Below, in pieces: positions 1 through 8,844 of a stretch of 43,408 bases of DNA; position 1 is the first letter of the stretch, and every line of letters begins with the position of its first letter. This DNA is from Pirellulaceae bacterium (GTDB lineage Bacteria > Planctomycetota > Planctomycetia > Pirellulales > Pirellulaceae). The notes beneath the pieces are model-generated. The model ran no database searches and had not been told where the DNA came from. It saw nothing but the letters and a program-made list of their open reading frames with translations. The stretch lies in the NCBI GenBank assembly GCA_020852965.1, contig JADYZV010000120.1:1-43408 (forward strand), written 5' to 3'. The position numbers and the translations under genes are program-made.

Positions 1-133
1 GAAGCAAGCATTGGGACACTCCATTTTGATACTAGACTCAATCCGTTCCCATGCATCCTTCGCGAAACTCTTGCCTAAGACAAGCCCCACGCTAATATTC
101 TCATACAATTTTGATGCGATTGCCGTGCCGCTT

Positions 134-172
134 GAGCCGAGAGTCGCTGCCTTGACGACTCTCGGCTCTTTT
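134..172 (+). terminator. Rho-independent terminator of an upstream plus-strand gene
   Basis: A perfect 13-bp stem (134-146 GAGCCGAGAGTCG pairing with 156-168) surrounds a 9-nt loop and is followed by TTTT at 169-172. The T run lies only on the plus-strand 3' side, so it should end transcription entering from left of the window. The gene it serves is not recognisable: short open frames run to stops at 29, 78 and 283, but none has family features. Confidence 0.8.
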
Positions 173-198
173 CGTTGGTGCTGGTGTGCGAGGGAAAG

Positions 199-221
199 CC
201 GACGGCGGAGCGTCGGGCCAC
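199..221 (-). repeat. Dispersed 23-nt repeat, single copy (family A)
   Basis: Reverse-complement copy of the element that starts GTGGCCCGACGCTCCGCC and ends GTCGG. Identical copies lie at 10035-10057, 10175-10197 (inverted), 42111-42133, 42154-42176 and 42197-42219. The unit is itself palindromic: CCGACG and CGTCGG flank a short loop. Here it sits between the upstream terminator and the stop of the minus-strand peptidase gene. Confidence 0.85.
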
Positions 222-240
222 ATTACTGGGAACTGCTTGC

Positions 241-1071
241 CTATTTGCTGATATTGACAACGGCAGCTAGTTCAGCAAAGTGAGACAGGAATTCTCCATT
301 GGCATCGTCGGTGATGTTGGCCATCTGCCGCGAAAGTGGCAGCGGCTGGGCTCCACTTCGTAGCTCGGCCAAATAGCGTTTCAGAATTTGCCGAGTCATC
401 GTGCTGCGGTGTAGTAGGAAGTGAACCCAGGCCCAACTGTCGCGATATTGTGGCTCTTTGAAGTCTTGTAGTTGCTCGATATCTTCCAACTGCTTGAGCG
501 AAGGGACGATTCCCTCTGCAGCGCGTCGGGTGACTTCGGCAAGATAGACATTTCCATCAAGCCGCTGTTGCCGCTGGACTTCGAAGTATTCTGCCAAGCC
601 TTCGTCAAGCCACAGTGGGAGCGGCTGTGAACTATCGTTAAGCAGAGCGTGGGTGATTTCATGGCGCAGATCACTGATCACATCTGCGTGCCAATGAGCG
701 AACAACATGCCCGGCCCACGATCTTGAATGAACAACGCTCGGCGCTCCGGGAGCTGCGGAAAATAGTTGTGCATATAGCGTTGGTACTCGTGCCCGGTCG
801 CAAACAGCACCACGTGAACGGGTTGCTCGCTGGCGTTGATTTCCAGCAATTCTTGAAGGTCCGAGGCTAGATTGGACAGCTCGGGACGCAGTTGAGGAGC
901 CGTCGACACATCAAAATCGGCATGAATCTCGAAGCGTCCCACCTGCAGTTCGACCGGCCACTGTCGCGGCTCTTCTCCCCACCCCGTTGCCCCCAACCCT
1001 GCTGCTAGCAAAAGGCTTAAAGTAGCAAGTACACTCCATGCGCTGTAGCCCAACGAAACCAAGGATTCCAT
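241..1071 (-). CDS. Secreted gluzincin-type metallopeptidase (MA-like/DUF1570-like)
   Basis: 276-aa protein with an N-terminal hydrophobic segment (about residues 9-30) that looks like a signal peptide or anchor. The zinc motif HEITH is at residues 137-141, and WLDEGLAEYFE at 154-164 follows at the distance expected for the third, glutamate ligand of gluzincins. This arrangement is typical of the small 'peptidase MA-like' proteins common in planctomycetes; substrates are unknown. The ATG at 1071 is chosen because the open frame further upstream uses only a TTG start and would put 26 polar residues before the signal. AGGA lies just before the ATG. The gene is single and ends next to a family A repeat. 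Metallopeptidase class is well supported; the biological role is not. Confidence 0.8.
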   Translation of the reverse strand: MESLVSLGYSAWSVLATLSLLLAAGLGATGWGEEPRQWPVELQVGRFEIHADFDVSTAPQLRPELSNLASDLQELLEINASEQPVHVVLFATGHEYQRYMHNYFPQLPERRALFIQDRGPGMLFAHWHADVISDLRHEITHALLNDSSQPLPLWLDEGLAEYFEVQRQQRLDGNVYLAEVTRRAAEGIVPSLKQLEDIEQLQDFKEPQYRDSWAWVHFLLHRSTMTRQILKRYLAELRSGAQPLPLSRQMANITDDANGEFLSHFAELAAVVNISK

Positions 1072-1078
1072 AATCCTG

Positions 1079-1105
1079 CGGACGGCACACGGGCCTATTC
1101 CTGCT
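1079..1105 (-). repeat. 27-nt 5'-leader motif shared with 12452-12478
   Basis: This stretch, just upstream of the peptidase start, matches 12452-12478 at 23 of 27 positions in the same orientation. The shared core on the minus strand is CCCGTGTG followed by CGTCCG. At 12.4 kb the copy is one arm of a long hairpin in front of the small lipoprotein gene. It could be a dispersed repeat or a shared leader element; two copies do not distinguish these. Confidence 0.4.
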
Positions 1106-1277
1106 CGTTTTTGAGCCGTGCTATTTGCATTAATGCTTGCTTCCTCCAACTTCGACTGGCAGTTTAGCCCATCGCCGCCAACAAACCAAGATGGATTCGG
1201 GGCAACCAGAATTTCCGTCTGGTGTTGTTGGCTACGGATGGGTCAGAAGCTATAGATTCTCCGGACCAAGCGCTCGA

Positions 1278-2507
1278 TCAGATCCGTACATAGATTCGCT
1301 GTCGGTGCATCCATGCCACGATAAGCCAAAGGACTAGGAGCACCGACAAACGTTCAACGACAGGAACAAAATCGTCTCCCATAAGATGGAAGATGTTGGC
1401 ACCCAAATGGATTTGCAAACTGCGATTGATAAATCCACCCAGATTATGCCACAGACAGTATAGGGTGATTGGATTCATCCCCGCCACGATCAGCGGATAG
1501 GGCCACCAGCAACTTGCTACTTTCGGCCCACGACCATCGACAAGCACTACAAAAACTGCCAACAGCCAACACACCCAGCCAGTGCTAAACAGCGTCCAAC
1601 TCGGAGTCCAAATCGGTTTAGCCATAGGGCACAGGCCGCTCATCTGCAGCAGTAATCCCGCAGCAACTCCAGCTAAACCACTCCCCATCAACCACTTTAC
1701 CTTGCTGGGGTAGCTGCGTTCGGAGCGAAGTAGCTCGCCGGCCAGCAAGCCGAACACCATGGTCGCAATGCTGGGTATAAAGTTCAGCGTTTGGTAGCCC
1801 CCCAGGCTGAAAATATAGGGCTGATCTCGGGGAAAGATATTGAGAAACCAGCGATCGAACCACGCCGCTGCGTTGGTATGAATATCCCAATGAGCAGCAA
1901 ACCCAGATAGACGATTCCAGTGGCTGGGCAGCGCCGCCTGTGCCGACGCCAGTTCAGCTTCAGTTGGGACGTACATTGCGAAGAACATCCAATAGCCAGC
2001 TAGAATGACGAGCGCTGCAATAAACTGCCAAGTTGGCCGAGCGTAGGCCAAGGCAAACACGAAGGGATAGCCCAAGCCGATTTGTGCGAGCACGTTGGTG
2101 AATACCCATTGCGTCGATTCACTCCAAGTTGAGGTAAGGAACACGGCTAACAAAACCAACGTCATCGAACGCAGCAGGGCATGGCTCATCAGCCTGACGA
2201 CTCCAGCCCCTTGGCTTTGGCGTTTGGCTAGTGAATAAGGAATGGCTACGCCGACCATGAACATAAACGAGGGCTGAATCAAATCCCACAACGTGCAGCC
2301 AACCCAGATCGAGTGACCGCATTGATGCGCGAGCCATTTCCAAAAGGGACTATCGGGATAGCGGCTGGCGGTCAGTTGCGCAATGCCCATACCGCTGGAA
2401 GCCATCAATAGCATGGTCGCGCCACGAAACGCATCGAGCGAATGTAAGCGGCGAGAATGACTCGACGTGGCTGCTAGGAGGGTTGCACGGCTGCTTGTTG
2501 TTTCCAT
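1278..2507 (-). CDS. Multi-pass membrane acyltransferase, DUF5009/HGSNAT-like
   Basis: 409-aa protein with about ten hydrophobic segments. It opens with SLDAFRGATMLLM, the hallmark start of the first membrane helix in heparan-alpha-glucosaminide N-acetyltransferase-like/DUF5009 proteins, and WVGCTLWDLIQPSFMFMVG after about 60 residues also fits. Members transfer acyl groups to sugars across a membrane, but substrate cannot be predicted here. The ATG at 2507 is preferred over an in-frame GTG at 2543 because the SLDAFRG helix then lies close to the N-terminus. It is transcribed away from the glycosidase gene at 2735, so the 227-bp gap between them holds both promoters. A link to de-/re-acetylation of the polysaccharide handled by the neighbouring cluster is only an inference. 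Confidence 0.8.
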   Translation of the reverse strand: METTSSRATLLAATSSHSRRLHSLDAFRGATMLLMASSGMGIAQLTASRYPDSPFWKWLAHQCGHSIWVGCTLWDLIQPSFMFMVGVAIPYSLAKRQSQGAGVVRLMSHALLRSMTLVLLAVFLTSTWSESTQWVFTNVLAQIGLGYPFVFALAYARPTWQFIAALVILAGYWMFFAMYVPTEAELASAQAALPSHWNRLSGFAAHWDIHTNAAAWFDRWFLNIFPRDQPYIFSLGGYQTLNFIPSIATMVFGLLAGELLRSERSYPSKVKWLMGSGLAGVAAGLLLQMSGLCPMAKPIWTPSWTLFSTGWVCWLLAVFVVLVDGRGPKVASCWWPYPLIVAGMNPITLYCLWHNLGGFINRSLQIHLGANIFHLMGDDFVPVVERLSVLLVLWLIVAWMHRQRIYVRI

Positions 2508-2734
2508 CGACGTCTCACATCCCAATAGTCGACCAACAGTCACTTACCGAAGTACTGCGCAGCGCATATTGTAATCCGCAACGATCGTAGGGCAGCACCT
2601 TCAAACAGAATGTTCCAATCCGATTTTTAGCGCAAGCATACCCATTTTTTGACGGGTGGTCGCAATTGCACCCTGGCCTGTGTAGGCTGAACCTGTCCAT
2701 GTTGCTTTGTTGCGTCTCTTGTTACTCACTTGCA

Positions 2735-4204
2735 ATGACTAAATACTTGTATCGAGCAATCATGTCCGGAACCTCGATATTGCCGAACTATCAAATATTC
2801 TCAGGGCTGGTACTAGTGCTCGTTGCATGCGCTATAACTACGGCCAATGCGTTCGCTCAGGAGCGGCACTCGACCAACTCGCGCTATTTCATCGATAATT
2901 CGGGCCGAGCAGTTTTTCTCTGTGGATCGCATACCTGGGCCAGCTTGCAGGACTGGGGAACGCCCACTCCCAAGTTCGACTACGCTTCCTACCTCGATCT
3001 CATGACCCGCCACAATCACAACTTCATGCGACTGTGGATTTGGGAATCGAGCGATGGCGGCACGTCGACACACAATTCGATAACGCCGTTACCTTGGTCA
3101 CGTACTGGAGAGGGATTGGCCGCCGATGGGCTACGCAAATTCGATCTCGATCGGTTCGACGAACGGTTCTTTGAGCGACTGCATCAACGCGTTCAAGCGG
3201 CGCGCGAGCGCAGGATTTACGTCTCCGTGATGCTCTTCCAGCAATACTTCAATTGGAAGACGCATCCCTTCGCAGTGATGAACAATTGCAATAATGTTGG
3301 TGCTAGTATTGCCCAAGACGGAGACGGCAGGGAAATCCATACGTTAAACCATCCTGACGTGCTGGTTCGTCAAGAAGCATTTGTTCTCAAAGTCGTAGAC
3401 ACGCTCAATGATCTTGACAACGTATTCTACGAAATCGGCAACGAGTTTGAGCGTCACACGCTGGCGTGGCAGTATCACATGATCGATTTCATCCACGAAT
3501 GCGAACGAGGGAAGCTACGCCAACATCCGGTAGGTATGACGTCGACGGGCAGGTCGGGCACCGCATCTCCGTTGATTTCCAACTCGGAACTATTTGCCAG
3601 CAACGCGGATTGGATCTCGCCACACAACGAACCTGGTCAGAACTATGTTTCAAATCCACCCGCCGCCACAGGCGAAAAGGTAGTCATCGTTGACACCGAT
3701 CATTTGGAAGGGATATTGGGAACGCGTGATCCGCAGGCATTTCGAATTTGGGTGTGGAAATGCTTCACGCGTGGTGTGCATCCAATCGTGATGGACGCGA
3801 TCCAAATTGGCATTCCAGGTTGGGAGAAGGAGGGCTGGAATCAACCCGATAACCCTGCGTTCGCAGCAGCCAGGGAAGCCATGGGCCAAGTGTGTAGCTA
3901 TTCCGAGCGACTCGAATTGGCGGCGTTGATACCTCACGAGGAATTGTCGTCGACCGGCTTTTGTTTGGCGAACCCCGGTCGTGAGTATATTGTTTTCAGT
4001 ACCATTGACGAACCGTTCATAGTAGACCTGTCTGCGACGCACGGTCAGTTTGAAATCGAATGGTTCAATCCACGCAACGGCGCGAGCATTCAACAAACGG
4101 CGATCGCTGGTGGTGCAGATCGCAATTTTACGTCCCCTTGGCGGCAACAAGAAACTGTCTTGCGACTTCTCCGCCTTGAAGATTCGTCCGCAGGCAGTCG
4201 CTGA
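2735..4204 (+). CDS. Secreted GH140-like (DUF4038-type) glycoside hydrolase
   Basis: 489-aa exported protein. After a signal peptide ending near ANAFAQ comes a TIM-barrel-type catalytic region with RYFIDNSGRAVFLCGSHTW, HNHNFMRLWIWE and FYEIGNE. The Asn-Glu pair (Glu about residue 237) is the expected clan GH-A acid/base. A C-terminal beta-sandwich (CLANPGREYIVF...FEIEWFNPRNG) resembles the 'putative collagen-binding' domain that ends DUF4038/GH140 proteins. It is clearly paralogous to the N-terminal half of the fusion protein at 16769-20680. Start: ATG 2735 gives a signal peptide with basic residues; ATG 2699 or 2762 are alternatives. It heads a same-strand run of carbohydrate-active genes. 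GH140 enzymes cleave apiosyl linkages, but specificity here is unproven. Confidence 0.8.
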   Translation: MTKYLYRAIMSGTSILPNYQIFSGLVLVLVACAITTANAFAQERHSTNSRYFIDNSGRAVFLCGSHTWASLQDWGTPTPKFDYASYLDLMTRHNHNFMRLWIWESSDGGTSTHNSITPLPWSRTGEGLAADGLRKFDLDRFDERFFERLHQRVQAARERRIYVSVMLFQQYFNWKTHPFAVMNNCNNVGASIAQDGDGREIHTLNHPDVLVRQEAFVLKVVDTLNDLDNVFYEIGNEFERHTLAWQYHMIDFIHECERGKLRQHPVGMTSTGRSGTASPLISNSELFASNADWISPHNEPGQNYVSNPPAATGEKVVIVDTDHLEGILGTRDPQAFRIWVWKCFTRGVHPIVMDAIQIGIPGWEKEGWNQPDNPAFAAAREAMGQVCSYSERLELAALIPHEELSSTGFCLANPGREYIVFSTIDEPFIVDLSATHGQFEIEWFNPRNGASIQQTAIAGGADRNFTSPWRQQETVLRLLRLEDSSAGSR

Positions 4205-4263
4205 CTTTAGTATGGTCCGAACGCTCCACCGTCGGGTCCGGCAATTTTTACAAGAATCGATCT

Positions 4264-5673
4264 ATGTGGCACGACTCCCGACGCAACTTTCTAAAACTCA
4301 GCGCCTCAGGGCTTATCGCCACTGGCGGTCTAAGGCAAACCTCCTTAGCACAACAAGCTGGCGATCGCCCCGCCCCGCTGGCTGGTGTGACGGTCGAGAA
4401 CCCTCGCTTGCGCGTTCCGCTGTCGTTCATTATCGATGACTCGACGTGTCTAGTGAATTTGAATAAATTCTCCATCCCGCAATTCGCCGAGGCCTGGGGC
4501 AAGGAAGGAAACTTCCAACAAGACTGGCGATCATGGCCAGCGGAAATCCCCGATAGCTTCGTAAGGAAATTCGGCGAGTGGTCTGCAGAAAATGGCGTCA
4601 AAGGCAAATACAGCATCGTCCCCTACCCAGCTTGCGTGGGACGCATGGATCGCTTGCTACCCGGTTGGACGCGCCGAGAACTCGATGACAGCCTGAAACT
4701 AGTACGCGAACTAATGCTCCCCAACTGGGACATCCACCCAGAGATGGTCACGCATACCTGGGTGATCGATACCAAAACCGGTCAACCTGCGCCCGAGCGC
4801 ACTCTCGACTATCAAGAGAATTGGAATTGGACCAACGGTCGTTCGGTAGACGAATTGGCTGACTATATGAGTTACGCGCTGCAGATACTGAAGAACGCTG
4901 GTCTTCCGTGTGAAGGGGTTACAACGCCCGGAGGTTTCGCCGTTCGCGTATTGCCGGAGTTGTCGCAGGCTACCTTGCAAGCCTGCCGCGATGTCTTTCA
5001 AGCGGAGATACCACACTATTTTCGGCACCTGTACGACTCGGGAGAGCAAAGCGTTGCACCGAGAGTTGAGAACGCAGCGGGCCTCGACACGGATGACCCA
5101 CGCTGTGTGGTCTCGATTGTCGGCTGCACGGGAGATTGGACGGGAGGCTGGGACTGCACGACGCGCGGCGATGTCGATCGCTTTATCACCGCAGATCTAC
5201 AACAGGGGAGAATGGTCGATGTCATCGAGCGCGGCGAGCCAGCGTGTATGGTTTGTCATTGGACGGGCATATACTACAATGGCGAAGAAGAGGGTTTTAG
5301 AACCTTTCAAGAGGTGGTCGGACGACTTCACTCGCGGTACGATCATTTGTCGTGGATGAAGCTCAGCGAGATTGCCCGCTACTGGGCCGCCAAAGAATTG
5401 ACCCAGTTTCGTGCCCCAAATAGCGAGCAGAGCAATCAACTGAGTGGTGGGCACGTCGAGATCGACGCTCCCTTTGCCACGCCGTTGTTCACCGTGCGCA
5501 TCGCCACCCTAGCTACGCGTTTCAAGTTGACCTCAAGCGACGGAAAACAAATGGAGTTTCGCCGTGTCGGCAACTCCAACGCGTTGGAGTCTGGCTGCTG
5601 GTTAGGCGACGCAGAATCGGCGGTAGTCTGTTTCGATCTGCCGCGTGGCAAGTCGACTATTCAGCTTTTGTAA
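4264..5673 (+). CDS. Tat-exported polysaccharide-deacetylase-like protein
   Basis: 469-aa protein whose N-terminus carries a twin-arginine signal (RRNFLKLSASG, then an Ala/Gly-rich stretch to LAQQ). The mature part has PLSFIIDDSTCLVNL, a beta-strand with paired aspartates, and later HPEMVTHTWV, placing Asp and His residues as in carbohydrate esterase 4/polysaccharide-deacetylase-like barrels. A C-terminal small beta domain (about 390-469) follows. Tat export suggests folding or cofactor loading before secretion. It starts 59 bp after the glycosidase and ends 36 bp before the esterase, consistent with one transcript. The family assignment rests on overall pattern and is less certain than for neighbours; a related metal-dependent hydrolase is possible. 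Confidence 0.65.
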   Translation: MWHDSRRNFLKLSASGLIATGGLRQTSLAQQAGDRPAPLAGVTVENPRLRVPLSFIIDDSTCLVNLNKFSIPQFAEAWGKEGNFQQDWRSWPAEIPDSFVRKFGEWSAENGVKGKYSIVPYPACVGRMDRLLPGWTRRELDDSLKLVRELMLPNWDIHPEMVTHTWVIDTKTGQPAPERTLDYQENWNWTNGRSVDELADYMSYALQILKNAGLPCEGVTTPGGFAVRVLPELSQATLQACRDVFQAEIPHYFRHLYDSGEQSVAPRVENAAGLDTDDPRCVVSIVGCTGDWTGGWDCTTRGDVDRFITADLQQGRMVDVIERGEPACMVCHWTGIYYNGEEEGFRTFQEVVGRLHSRYDHLSWMKLSEIARYWAAKELTQFRAPNSEQSNQLSGGHVEIDAPFATPLFTVRIATLATRFKLTSSDGKQMEFRRVGNSNALESGCWLGDAESAVVCFDLPRGKSTIQLL

Positions 5674-5709
5674 ACACAGAGGACTTGAGTTAGAAAAGCG
5701 AGATGCCAC

Positions 5710-7716
5710 ATGAAACGAAATAGAATCTATCAGCTTGTTAATTCAAGCTCACTTGGCCGAGCAATCTATCGTCTTCGGCTGTTTTATTGTCTTCTGCCGT
5801 TAGCTGCTGGACTAGCACTCTTTTTCGAAGGCGCGCCTTGCCGAGCAGACGATGCCGCGACGCTGCGCCTGTCTTGGGAGAACAATCTACTCACCATTCA
5901 TGGCGATCATCTACCTGGAAAATCGCTTGTGATTTGGTATTTGGAAGCCTACTGCCGTCCCGGTTCTACCAACCGCGACTGGGGGAAAACAGTCATCCCG
6001 CATCATACCGAACTTGTTTCTGCCAGCGACGACGGGCACCAACTGCGGTTGCGATGTACGATTAGCGACGGTGTGGTTGTCGATCACGTCATCACTGCCA
6101 CGCATGATGAGATCGATTTCCGCATCGCCGCCCACAACCCCACCCAAGTTGCCAGTGAAGTTGAATGGGCTCAACCGTGCATTCGCGTCGACAAATTCAC
6201 TGGGCGGAATCAACAAACGTATCTCGGAAAGTGTTTTGTATTCCTAGATGACAAACTGGAGCGTTTTCCAACGCAAGATTGGGCCACGCAGGCTTTCTAC
6301 ACTCCGGGTCAAACTTGGGCCGCCCCTGGAATCGACCGCAAGGATGTCAACCCTCGGCCATTGAACGAGCATACCCCGAGCAAGGGACTCATCGGTTGCT
6401 TTTCCGAGGACGAATCGATGATCTTAGCCAATGCCTTCGAGCCGTACCAAGAGCTATTCCAAGGAATTATCACTTGCATCCACTCCGACTTTCGCATCGG
6501 TGGACTCTCACCCGGTGAGACGAAGCATATACGGGGCAAATTATATATAGTGCCGTCGGACGTCGATGCGCTGCTCGAGCGTTACCACCGTGATTTTCCG
6601 GAACAGAGTCACCACCAGGCAAGTCTCGATGGGGAAAACGAAGATACTCCATGGAGTGACATGCAACAATTCTTCGAAGCACCGGCCGAGTACCAGGCTC
6701 AGTTGGGGGACTATCGATCACTGTTGACCTTTGACACCGTTGGGAAAAAACCGGTCGAAACTGCCGAGGACTGGAAGCTTCGGCGCGAGGAGATCCGCGA
6801 CTATTGGCAAACCGTGACCGGACGATGGCCCGAGCTACTTGAGCAACCACGTATCAAATACCTGACGGAAGAGCACGTTGAGAATTTCACGCGCCACACC
6901 GTCGAGGTGGAGGTCGCCAAAGACGAGTTCGTCGGGCCGCTGTATTTGCTAGTCCCCGATGGGCCCGGTCCATTTCCAGCCGTGATCGTAACTTGGTACA
7001 ACTCGGCCGATAGCGCCGGATTGACAGAAAAGTCCCTTGGCACTCGCGACTTCGGTATTCAACTTGCGCGACGTGGCTTCGTCACCTTGTGCCTGGGGGC
7101 TACCAACGGAGTCGACGTGCGCAAACCCGACCACTACGACTCGTTGCAACCACTGACTTACTTGGCTTACACTGCGGCCAACAGTTGCAATCTGCTCGCC
7201 AACATGCCACAGGTTAGAGCCAACCGCATTGGTATCATCGGCCATTCGTATGGCGGAAAGTGGGCCATGTTCGCTTCCTGCCTATACGATAAATTTGCAT
7301 GCGCGGTCTGGAGCGATCCAGGCATCGTGTGGAATGAACTGGACCCGAGCGCCAACTATTGGGAGCCCTGGTATCTCGGCAATGATTTCGATCGGCCCGC
7401 CGATCAACAGCGTCCACCAGGATTGGTGACATCCGACAACCCACGCTCAGGCGCCTATCGCACTTTGCTCGCAGAACATCACAATCTGCATGAGCTACAT
7501 GCCTTGATGGCACCCCGCCCGTTTCTAGTTTCCGGCGGAGCGCAGGATCGCCCCGACCACTGGACGGCGCTCAACCACACAGTGGCGGTCAACACGTTGT
7601 TAGGTTATACCGATCGCGTTGGCATGACCATGCGCGACGGGCACTCGCCCACCGCCGAGTCGAATCGCCAGGCATATAGCTTCCTAGAGCATTTCTTGAA
7701 GCCCGATAGTCGCTGA
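5710..7716 (+). CDS. Two-domain secreted esterase (beta-sandwich + alpha/beta hydrolase)
   Basis: 668-aa protein with a basic N-terminus and hydrophobic segment up to about residue 46 (signal peptide or anchor). Residues about 48-310 form an unrecognised, strand-rich domain. Residues about 340-668 are an alpha/beta hydrolase of the acetyl-xylan-esterase/dienelactone-hydrolase type: nucleophile elbow GHSYGG with Ser513, SGGAQDRPDHW supplying the likely acid, and DGHSPT with His645. Such enzymes remove acyl groups or methyl esters from polysaccharides. It lies 36 bp after the deacetylase-like gene and 92 bp before the lyase-like gene, so co-transcription is likely. The fused N-terminal domain is the odd part; it may bind substrate. 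Confidence 0.75.
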   Translation: MKRNRIYQLVNSSSLGRAIYRLRLFYCLLPLAAGLALFFEGAPCRADDAATLRLSWENNLLTIHGDHLPGKSLVIWYLEAYCRPGSTNRDWGKTVIPHHTELVSASDDGHQLRLRCTISDGVVVDHVITATHDEIDFRIAAHNPTQVASEVEWAQPCIRVDKFTGRNQQTYLGKCFVFLDDKLERFPTQDWATQAFYTPGQTWAAPGIDRKDVNPRPLNEHTPSKGLIGCFSEDESMILANAFEPYQELFQGIITCIHSDFRIGGLSPGETKHIRGKLYIVPSDVDALLERYHRDFPEQSHHQASLDGENEDTPWSDMQQFFEAPAEYQAQLGDYRSLLTFDTVGKKPVETAEDWKLRREEIRDYWQTVTGRWPELLEQPRIKYLTEEHVENFTRHTVEVEVAKDEFVGPLYLLVPDGPGPFPAVIVTWYNSADSAGLTEKSLGTRDFGIQLARRGFVTLCLGATNGVDVRKPDHYDSLQPLTYLAYTAANSCNLLANMPQVRANRIGIIGHSYGGKWAMFASCLYDKFACAVWSDPGIVWNELDPSANYWEPWYLGNDFDRPADQQRPPGLVTSDNPRSGAYRTLLAEHHNLHELHALMAPRPFLVSGGAQDRPDHWTALNHTVAVNTLLGYTDRVGMTMRDGHSPTAESNRQAYSFLEHFLKPDSR

Positions 7717-7808
7717 CCGCTCCGACGGCCAGTCGCTCCTACATCGCCAATCCGCTGCGTTGACAACTCCATCATTTCATCTTGTCTGCTGATTCCGAAA
7801 GCAACCCA

Positions 7809-8750
7809 ATGGGCAACACACCAACGTTCTGCAATCTGCCGATCTATTTGTTGCTTATATCGATGCTCAGTACTATTTCCAATGCCGCCGAGAAGTTCGG
7901 CCAGGAAAATGCGCGCGGCATCGCGGCCGGCTACCCAGGTGATGAACAGATCGCCAGCGACGCGCGCGTTCTGTTTGCCGACAACTTTGAATTGGGCGAT
8001 CTTAAACAATGGGACGAACCTAGAGGTTCCATCGCGACCTCCAACGAGGCACCGCACGCTGGAAAGTATTGTGCCTATGCTCCAATGCAGCGAGGAGAGA
8101 ATCAAGGTGGCGACGCGATCAAGTGGTTCATGCCCGGCGCAGATAAAGTCTATGTGCGATTTTATGTTAAATTCTCGATAGACTACCAATACAACCATCA
8201 CTTTGTCACTCTGCTAGCCAATCAGCAAAATAATCGCTGGTCGGCCTTTGGCAAAGCGGGGATGAAACCCAACGGCACCTACTATTCGACTGGCATGGAA
8301 CCTTGGTTTGCTTGGGGTAGCAATCCACCCCCTGGAGAAGTCAATCTGTACAGTTACTATCTCGACATGGAACCGGACCCCAAAATGGACAAGTACTGGG
8401 GGAACGCCTTCTTCCCTAGTGGTCCAGGCAAAGGTGTGGCGGCCAGTGACCAGCGCGTGATCCCACCACGCAATCAATGGCAGTGCTGGGAGTTCATGCT
8501 GCAAGCCAACACCGCGCCCGAACAAGCCGATGGAGAACAGGCTATGTGGGTCGATGGAAGGCTGGTGGGCAAGTTCACAGGCATCCGCTGGCGCAATGAC
8601 ATGGAGTTGAAAATCAATTGCCTGTGGTTGCAACACTACGGATATGATGGCGGGGATCCTACCAAACAATACTGGAAACAAGACCAAGCGGTTTGGTTCG
8701 ACGACGTAGTGGTGGCAACCGAGTACATCGGCCCACAGGTAGCGCTTTAA
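7809..8750 (+). CDS. Secreted polysaccharide-lyase-like jelly-roll protein
   Basis: 313-aa exported protein: signal peptide MGNTPTFCNLPIYLLLIS... to SNAAEK, then a single beta-rich domain. Features such as LFADNFELGDLKQWDE, KVYVRFYVKFS and the terminal AVWFDDVVVATEYIGP are typical of concanavalin-A/jelly-roll polysaccharide lyase-like proteins seen widely in planctomycetes. No catalytic residue can be assigned with confidence, so lyase, hydrolase or binding protein are all possible. ATG 7809 is preferred because the only longer frame begins with TTG at 7782 and adds polar residues before the signal. Context in the glycosidase/esterase run supports a role in polysaccharide handling. Confidence 0.6.
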   Translation: MGNTPTFCNLPIYLLLISMLSTISNAAEKFGQENARGIAAGYPGDEQIASDARVLFADNFELGDLKQWDEPRGSIATSNEAPHAGKYCAYAPMQRGENQGGDAIKWFMPGADKVYVRFYVKFSIDYQYNHHFVTLLANQQNNRWSAFGKAGMKPNGTYYSTGMEPWFAWGSNPPPGEVNLYSYYLDMEPDPKMDKYWGNAFFPSGPGKGVAASDQRVIPPRNQWQCWEFMLQANTAPEQADGEQAMWVDGRLVGKFTGIRWRNDMELKINCLWLQHYGYDGGDPTKQYWKQDQAVWFDDVVVATEYIGPQVAL

Positions 8751-8844
8751 AATAGGCTTGACTTCGAATCGGTCGCTCGGGCGTAGACTTAGTTTAGTCG
8801 ATGCGTTTTACTGTCTGGCGACGGTAGCTACAGAGTTGGCCGCT

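Noticed and set aside
11-283. Plus-strand frame at the left edge
   Set aside because: It runs through the terminator and a family A repeat, with no coding features.
3650-4150. Antisense frame of 166 codons in the GH140-like gene
   Set aside because: Shadow of a well-supported gene; no start signal or motif.
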